Below, piece by piece: positions 60,501-64,000 of a DNA stretch of 64,000 bases. Position 1 is the first letter of the stretch. Each line of letters starts with the position of its first letter. The notes beneath the pieces are model-generated. The model searched no databases and was not told the origin of the DNA. It saw only the letters and a list, made by a program, of their open reading frames with translations. The stretch is from Anas platyrhynchos (taxonomy: Eukaryota; Chordata; Aves; Anseriformes; Anatidae), in NCBI RefSeq assembly GCF_047663525.1, contig NC_092587.1, positions 38,555,001-38,619,000 on the forward strand, read 5' to 3'. The position numbers and the translations under genes were made by a program.

Positions 60501-61969
60501 TGGAGTAATAAACTTGTGATGCTCTTAACAGCTGGCAGCGTAAACCAGCCATGCCTCACTGGCTGCTAAGTGTTCTGTTCGTATTTGAGCCTTGGGATGT
60601 CTTGGGCTGTCACTGGCTAAAGTGTAACTTGTGAGTTATACATCACTGAAAATCAACATTTGTAGTTTAAATATATTTCTAAACTGGAAATTTTCAATTA
60701 ATCTTTTTTATGAATCACTCAATTGTAACCACAATTCTCTTCAAGTCAGCATGTGTGAATTAAGAGTTTTTATTTTGAATTGAGTTCTGTCCACTTCATG
60801 TGAAGTGGCTTAGGAAGACTGCATTCTTCAGTGCAATGAAGCTCTTCTTTATCTGCCTTCCTACAGGTATGCTGAATCCGTTGGAGCAAAACATTATCAT
60901 ACTTCAGCTAAACAGAACAAAGGAATTGAAGAACTGTTTCTTGACCTTTGTAAAAGTAGGTATTGTCTAGTTTGTTCATAAAGAGCTCTTCCATGAAAAG
61001 GTTTCAGGAATGCTTCAAACCCTATAGAAAATCCTTAACTTTTAAACTATTGAATAACTGGCTTCACTTGAGTCTCCTTCAAGCTACTTGTGTGTTATAA
61101 CAACTATGGAAGCTTGATGTATAGATGCAAATTCATACTGTACTTTAAGAACGTCTTTCTGCCACTCTGTTGGAGTCCTGGGTTGGAGTTCAATTTTACT
61201 CCAGATTCTGCAGTCATTCTATGTGATTGCTCTCACTATTGTCTACTTTATACCCTGTTGCAACATCTTTGACATCACTTGACAAGATTCCTGAATTACA
61301 GTTCATGAATTTGAAGCCATTATTACACAAATCTTATGCAGCAGCTGAAGCAAATGATAAAGAATGTAGGAGTATATGCAGTATGCACATATATGCAGTA
61401 TAAACACAGCACAAGGAAGTTACCCCATTTGTGTTGTCCTTAAGCAATAAGAATTTAAGCAAAACATTTCTATGTTTTTTTTTCTTTTTTTTTTTTTTTT
61501 TTTGAGGAGTGGTGTGTGTTGCGTTTCTTGTTTAATAAATATTCTTACCATGGGTGGGTAAATCTAGCTTTTGAAGTCACCAACTCCAGAACATCTGAGC
61601 AGCTAAGGTCTTCCTTTAGTCAACGGGAGCTTCTGAGTATTTGCTGCTTTAGGAAGAACACTTAAGTATTTTCTTAAAACTATGCCATGAGATACCAGAG
61701 CACTTACTTCTGCATAATTAGTAAGAGAACTGGTCTTTGTGTGCATAATTCATAGATTAAGATCTTCGAGCCTTGTGTAAAAATGCAATGGAGTACTAAT
61801 GCATTTCATCTACTACACTTCATTTACAGGAATGATAGAAACTGCTCAAGTGGATGAAAGAGCAAGAGGCAATGGTTCCAGTCAGTCAGGAACAGCAAGG
61901 CGAGGTGTACAGATCATTGACGATGAACCCCAAGTACAGAGCAGCGGCGGGTGCTGTTCTTCTGGATAG
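51391..61969 (+). CDS. RAB21: Rab GTPase RAB21, seven coding exons
   Basis: The coding segments are 51391-51555, 57659-57718, 57924-58031, 59599-59662, 60399-60453, 60867-60955 and 61830-61969. They join to 681 bases encoding 226 residues (human 225). An Ala/Gly-rich N-terminus is followed by the P-loop GEGCVGKTS (28-36), switch I (~46-55), the switch II motif WDTAGQE (75-81), NKID (134-137) and SAK (164-166). The C-terminus is CCSSG, with cysteines 222-223 the expected geranylgeranylation sites. RAB21 cycles GDP/GTP on early endosomes and binds integrin alpha tails to direct their traffic. As is normal for this protein, glycine (G30) occupies the position of Ras Gly12. No internal stop or frameshift is present. 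All introns are GT-AG. TMEM19 lies upstream on the same strand. Confidence 0.98.
51556..51652 (+). promoter_or_regulatory. G-run cluster at start of RAB21 intron 1
   Basis: At least eight runs of four or more G occur within ~95 bases just past the first donor, all on the non-template strand. This is compatible with G-quadruplex or R-loop formation. Confidence 0.6.
56231..56776 (-). CDS. Unrecognised antisense ORF in RAB21 intron 1, probably chance
   Basis: 181 codons, starting [18 protein letters not shown] and ending in a charged tail [10 protein letters not shown]. It has no recognised domain. The opposite strand is also open over 56400-56771, suggesting base composition rather than selection. 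No promoter or polyadenylation signal was noted. Confidence 0.08.
   Translation of the reverse strand: MIQEYFLENIFFFSERNSLRSFPQSLINGADPERRQPAGKRNTQKPSHQQVEQTDPCDHWLQHTSRFLLPFWSTVRWRTSTSGKTPGSVFEVRQATCNKQLNSSTASLTHPASFSGFSGKSRELHKLFYSFHPAIPKDCMISAWSSSQFVLQHHSLKAICFKVSSEVSMHQHLDHIKRSSG
57659..57718 (+). CDS. RAB21: RAB21 coding exon 2
   Basis: 60 bases encoding [20 protein letters not shown], the second and third strands between the two switches. Acceptor GTTTTCCAG, donor TGG|GTATGT, phase 0 at both ends. Confidence 0.97.
57924..58031 (+). CDS. RAB21: RAB21 coding exon 3 (switch II)
   Basis: 108 bases starting [18 protein letters not shown] and ending EDSFQK. It includes Gln80, the catalytic glutamine. 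Acceptor ATGCAG, donor AAG|GTACTG. Confidence 0.98.
58032..59598 (+). other. RAB21 intron 3
   Basis: 1567 bases, AT-rich, with donor GTACTG and acceptor TTTATGCAG. Nothing else was recognised. Confidence 0.9.
59599..59662 (+). CDS. RAB21: RAB21 coding exon 4
   Basis: 64 bases encoding [20 protein letters not shown] and V, plus one base of the next glycine codon. Acceptor TATGCAG, donor GTAG|GTAAGT. Confidence 0.97.
59663..60398 (+). other. RAB21 intron 4
   Basis: 736 bases with donor GTAAGT and acceptor TTCCAACAG. Short ORFs only; no repeat recognised. Confidence 0.9.
60399..60453 (+). CDS. RAB21: RAB21 coding exon 5 (NKID)
   Basis: 55 bases encoding the guanine-specificity motif NKID (134-137) and [13 protein letters not shown]. 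Donor AAC|GTAAGT. Confidence 0.97.
60454..60866 (+). other. RAB21 intron 5
   Basis: 413 bases ending TTCCTACAG. Nothing else was seen. Confidence 0.9.
60867..60955 (+). CDS. RAB21: RAB21 coding exon 6 (SAK)
   Basis: 89 bases encoding [19 protein letters not shown] and [10 protein letters not shown]. It holds the SAK guanine-contact motif at 164-166. Donor AAAA|GTAGGT. Confidence 0.97.
60956..61829 (+). other. RAB21 intron 6
   Basis: 874 bases with a T-rich tract at 61475-61503 and acceptor CATTTACAG. No nested gene. Confidence 0.9.
61830..61969 (+). CDS. RAB21: RAB21 final coding exon
   Basis: 140 bases encoding [18 protein letters not shown], the variable Rab tail, and the end SSGGCCSSG, with stop TAG at 61967-61969. 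The CC pair is the expected prenylation site. Confidence 0.97.
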
Positions 61970-63225
61970 TAACAAAACTGTGCATCACTGCCCTCTCAAT
62001 ATGAAGACTGCCATATTCAAAGTCACACATTCTTTACCAGTGGAGTAATAGAATTAACAGTATTTAAAAATAATCACACATAACACTGCAGAGACCTTAA
62101 GTGCTAAACTAGTGGCGTCTGTGACCAGAGAATTGGCATTTTCTACAGTGGTTAACAAAGCAATTACCAATGGCCTTTTTACATACTTTTCTTTAATGAG
62201 GAATAATATGCATGTAGAAAAGACCTACTTAAAGGCTTCATTTATATTCTTTTAAATCAGATCATTATTTAATAACTTATATACGTTGTTGTTGGAATGG
62301 TATACATTTTTGCAGCTCTTTGTATTTTGTGGTAGATTGAATTGTATCACTTCTAAAATGCAAATTGATTTTTTTTAAATTAGCAGATATCTGAAGTAAT
62401 ATTTTTGCAGGGTCTCCACAAGCCTATAACCGTCAACTACTTTGATATATTCTGTTCATCTTGTATGCCAAGCTGGTAAAATACATTGTAAATTACATAT
62501 TAAATATTTTATCTGCTTTTACAAGTGCAGGTGCAGAAATATGTACATCAGTCTTGTCAGTGATTGTGAAGTGAATAAGTCAGTGAAAAGATGCAAGCTT
62601 TTCATGTGTACTGTTGAATTGCTCATTCTATTCCCCCTTCCTGAAAATTGAAAACAGCTTTTTTTTGGTAAACTCACAGCTACAGCATTTTTTTAAGCTT
62701 TTTCTGTCAAGCAGCAGTATTTAGAGTACCCCCTTAGTAGGAAGGGTATGCTTCTTTAGACTGCTGTTTAACACTGAGGCGTTTGACTCCCAGCTAAGAC
62801 AGCTGGAGCATGCATTTATCTTGCCTCTGCATTTACTTCAGCCTCTCAGATATCCCCCAGAAAGTTGAAGCAAATTTAGCCCTTGTCTGTCTGGTAGCTG
62901 CTAAACCAGATGCATGGGAAGCTCTTAAGCTGTACTAAGACATTTGTGTCCCAAGACAGCATTATAAACTACTTATGAGCGTAATTTTTTTCCTATATTG
63001 CAGGGCTTGAGTGAACAAATGAATTGGCATTAATGAGAACTGCTTCTGATTTTTGAGTGATTATGTGGAAGATATGGAACTGCCAGATGCAATTGTAACT
63101 TTGGGAATAATAGACAAAACTGAACTTAATCTTGACTTGCTCTTTCTCTTGTAAAGCTTTTTGAAGCCCACTTAAGGTTTGGGAGGAGGGTGTTCAGAAA
63201 TAAAGTGTATAAATTACTATCACAG
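61970..63225 (+). other. RAB21: RAB21 3' UTR
   Basis: AT-rich untranslated sequence of about 1.25 kb to the first canonical polyadenylation signal. An ATTAAA-type variant lies near 62497. Longer isoforms beyond the window cannot be excluded. Confidence 0.6.
63199..63204 (+). terminator. RAB21: RAB21 polyadenylation signal (AATAAA)
   Basis: AATAAA within AGAAATAAAGTGTATAA, followed within ~100 bases by a GTGG/TTGTGGTCTG GU-rich stretch that suits a cleavage-stimulating element. Confidence 0.6.
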
Positions 63226-64000
63226 AAGGAAAACAAATGGTGGTAGTTGAAACTTCAAAATGTTTTGTGGTCTGACTTTTTTTTACTTAAGTTGTCATGC
63301 TTGGAAAAACAGTAAAGGTGATGTCTATGACAAAATAGAATATTCCTTGGCCTTCCTTTTTCTGAAGGGTAGAATTAGTATTGCATATCAATGCATTTAA
63401 TGGTGTGGGTGTATTACAATGCACAACAGGAGTAGTAGTAACTAATCAGTCTGACATGTAAGAAGTGTGCTGTCTTCATCTGACTTATTTTCTCTGAAAT
63501 AATAGATGGCTTTGCTACAGACTGGTCCCAATGCTCTTTATTTCTTTTCTTTCTGCCAAAACTGCGGTGTACTTTCTCTAAAGCTGACACTGGTGTGCTC
63601 TTCTGACATTGGTGTATGCGTGATGCAAAGGTGCTCTGTTTTTGTTAGTGAAGACAAAGTTACTTGACTGTACAGAGCCTTGCTGTGAATCTAAAATTCA
63701 TTAGTATATGTGTATATTGCGACACTGTGTTAAGCCAACATCCTGATATTATATCTCACTTAAGTGAGCTTCGCCCAAATTAAAATTGGGTCAGCTTGAT
63801 TCAACAAATAGTACCTTCAAATCCATACACTAGAGAAGTCAGTCTTGTAAGTAACAAAATACTGATATGAGTGAAATTGGTGAGACTGCTCAAGATTGAA
63901 ATTTCATTATAAGAAGAGTTGCAGGTTTTTGGATTCCAATTTCAGTTTTTACAAAGATGCAAAAACAAAAACAAAAAAAAAAAAACAACTCCACTAGGCT
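63226..64000. other. Downstream flank of RAB21
   Basis: AT-rich sequence ending in an A-rich tract (~63960-63988). No start of a further gene is visible. In other vertebrates TBC1D15 comes next, so it probably lies past the window edge. Confidence 0.5.

Overview
The window looks like single-copy vertebrate nuclear DNA, most likely from a bird. Two spliced protein genes with GT-AG introns and CpG-island promoters lie on the + strand. The interspersed repeats are CR1 LINE tails of the avian/reptilian type (one ends in the characteristic ATTCTATGA-like terminus), and there is an avian-style long terminal repeat. There are no bacterial-type operons, ribosome binding sites, CRISPR arrays or recognisable tRNA/rRNA genes. 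The species cannot be fixed from the sequence alone.

Layout. 1-14.4 kb: AT-rich gene-poor DNA. It carries a decayed class I (gammaretrovirus-like) endogenous retrovirus pol remnant on the minus strand (~1150-2950), an LTR end fragment (~9.5 kb), a ~1.06 kb LTR (11503-12559, minus orientation), a CR1 tail (12734-12966) and an abutting perfect 26-bp palindrome. 14.4-28.2 kb: TMEM19, with a CpG island at 14.4-14.9 kb and six coding exons (14919-27598) joining to a 336-residue DUF92 membrane protein. Every intron is in phase 1. 28.2-50 kb: about 22 kb without a gene I can support, holding microsatellites, homopolymer tracts and scattered short ORFs. 50.0-51.0 kb: two CR1 pieces, the second running into the next CpG island. 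51.0-63.2 kb: RAB21, with seven coding exons (51391-61969) joining to a 226-residue Rab GTPase, followed by a 3' UTR with a polyadenylation signal near 63.2 kb. The tandem order TMEM19-RAB21 on one strand matches the known vertebrate order (human 12q21).

RAB21 is an early-endosome GTPase involved in integrin trafficking. TMEM19 is an uncharacterised multi-pass protein of the family that includes plant phytyl-phosphate kinase VTE6. Nothing in the sequence ties the two genes functionally; they are neighbours. I did not find a clearly novel biological system. The most useful second-look items are the alternative 5' reading frames at TMEM19, the AUG-stop upstream element at RAB21, the CR1 tail absorbed into the RAB21 CpG island, the retroviral fossils, the palindrome at a CR1 junction, and a possible unrecognised two-exon gene end near 5.2-5.7 kb.
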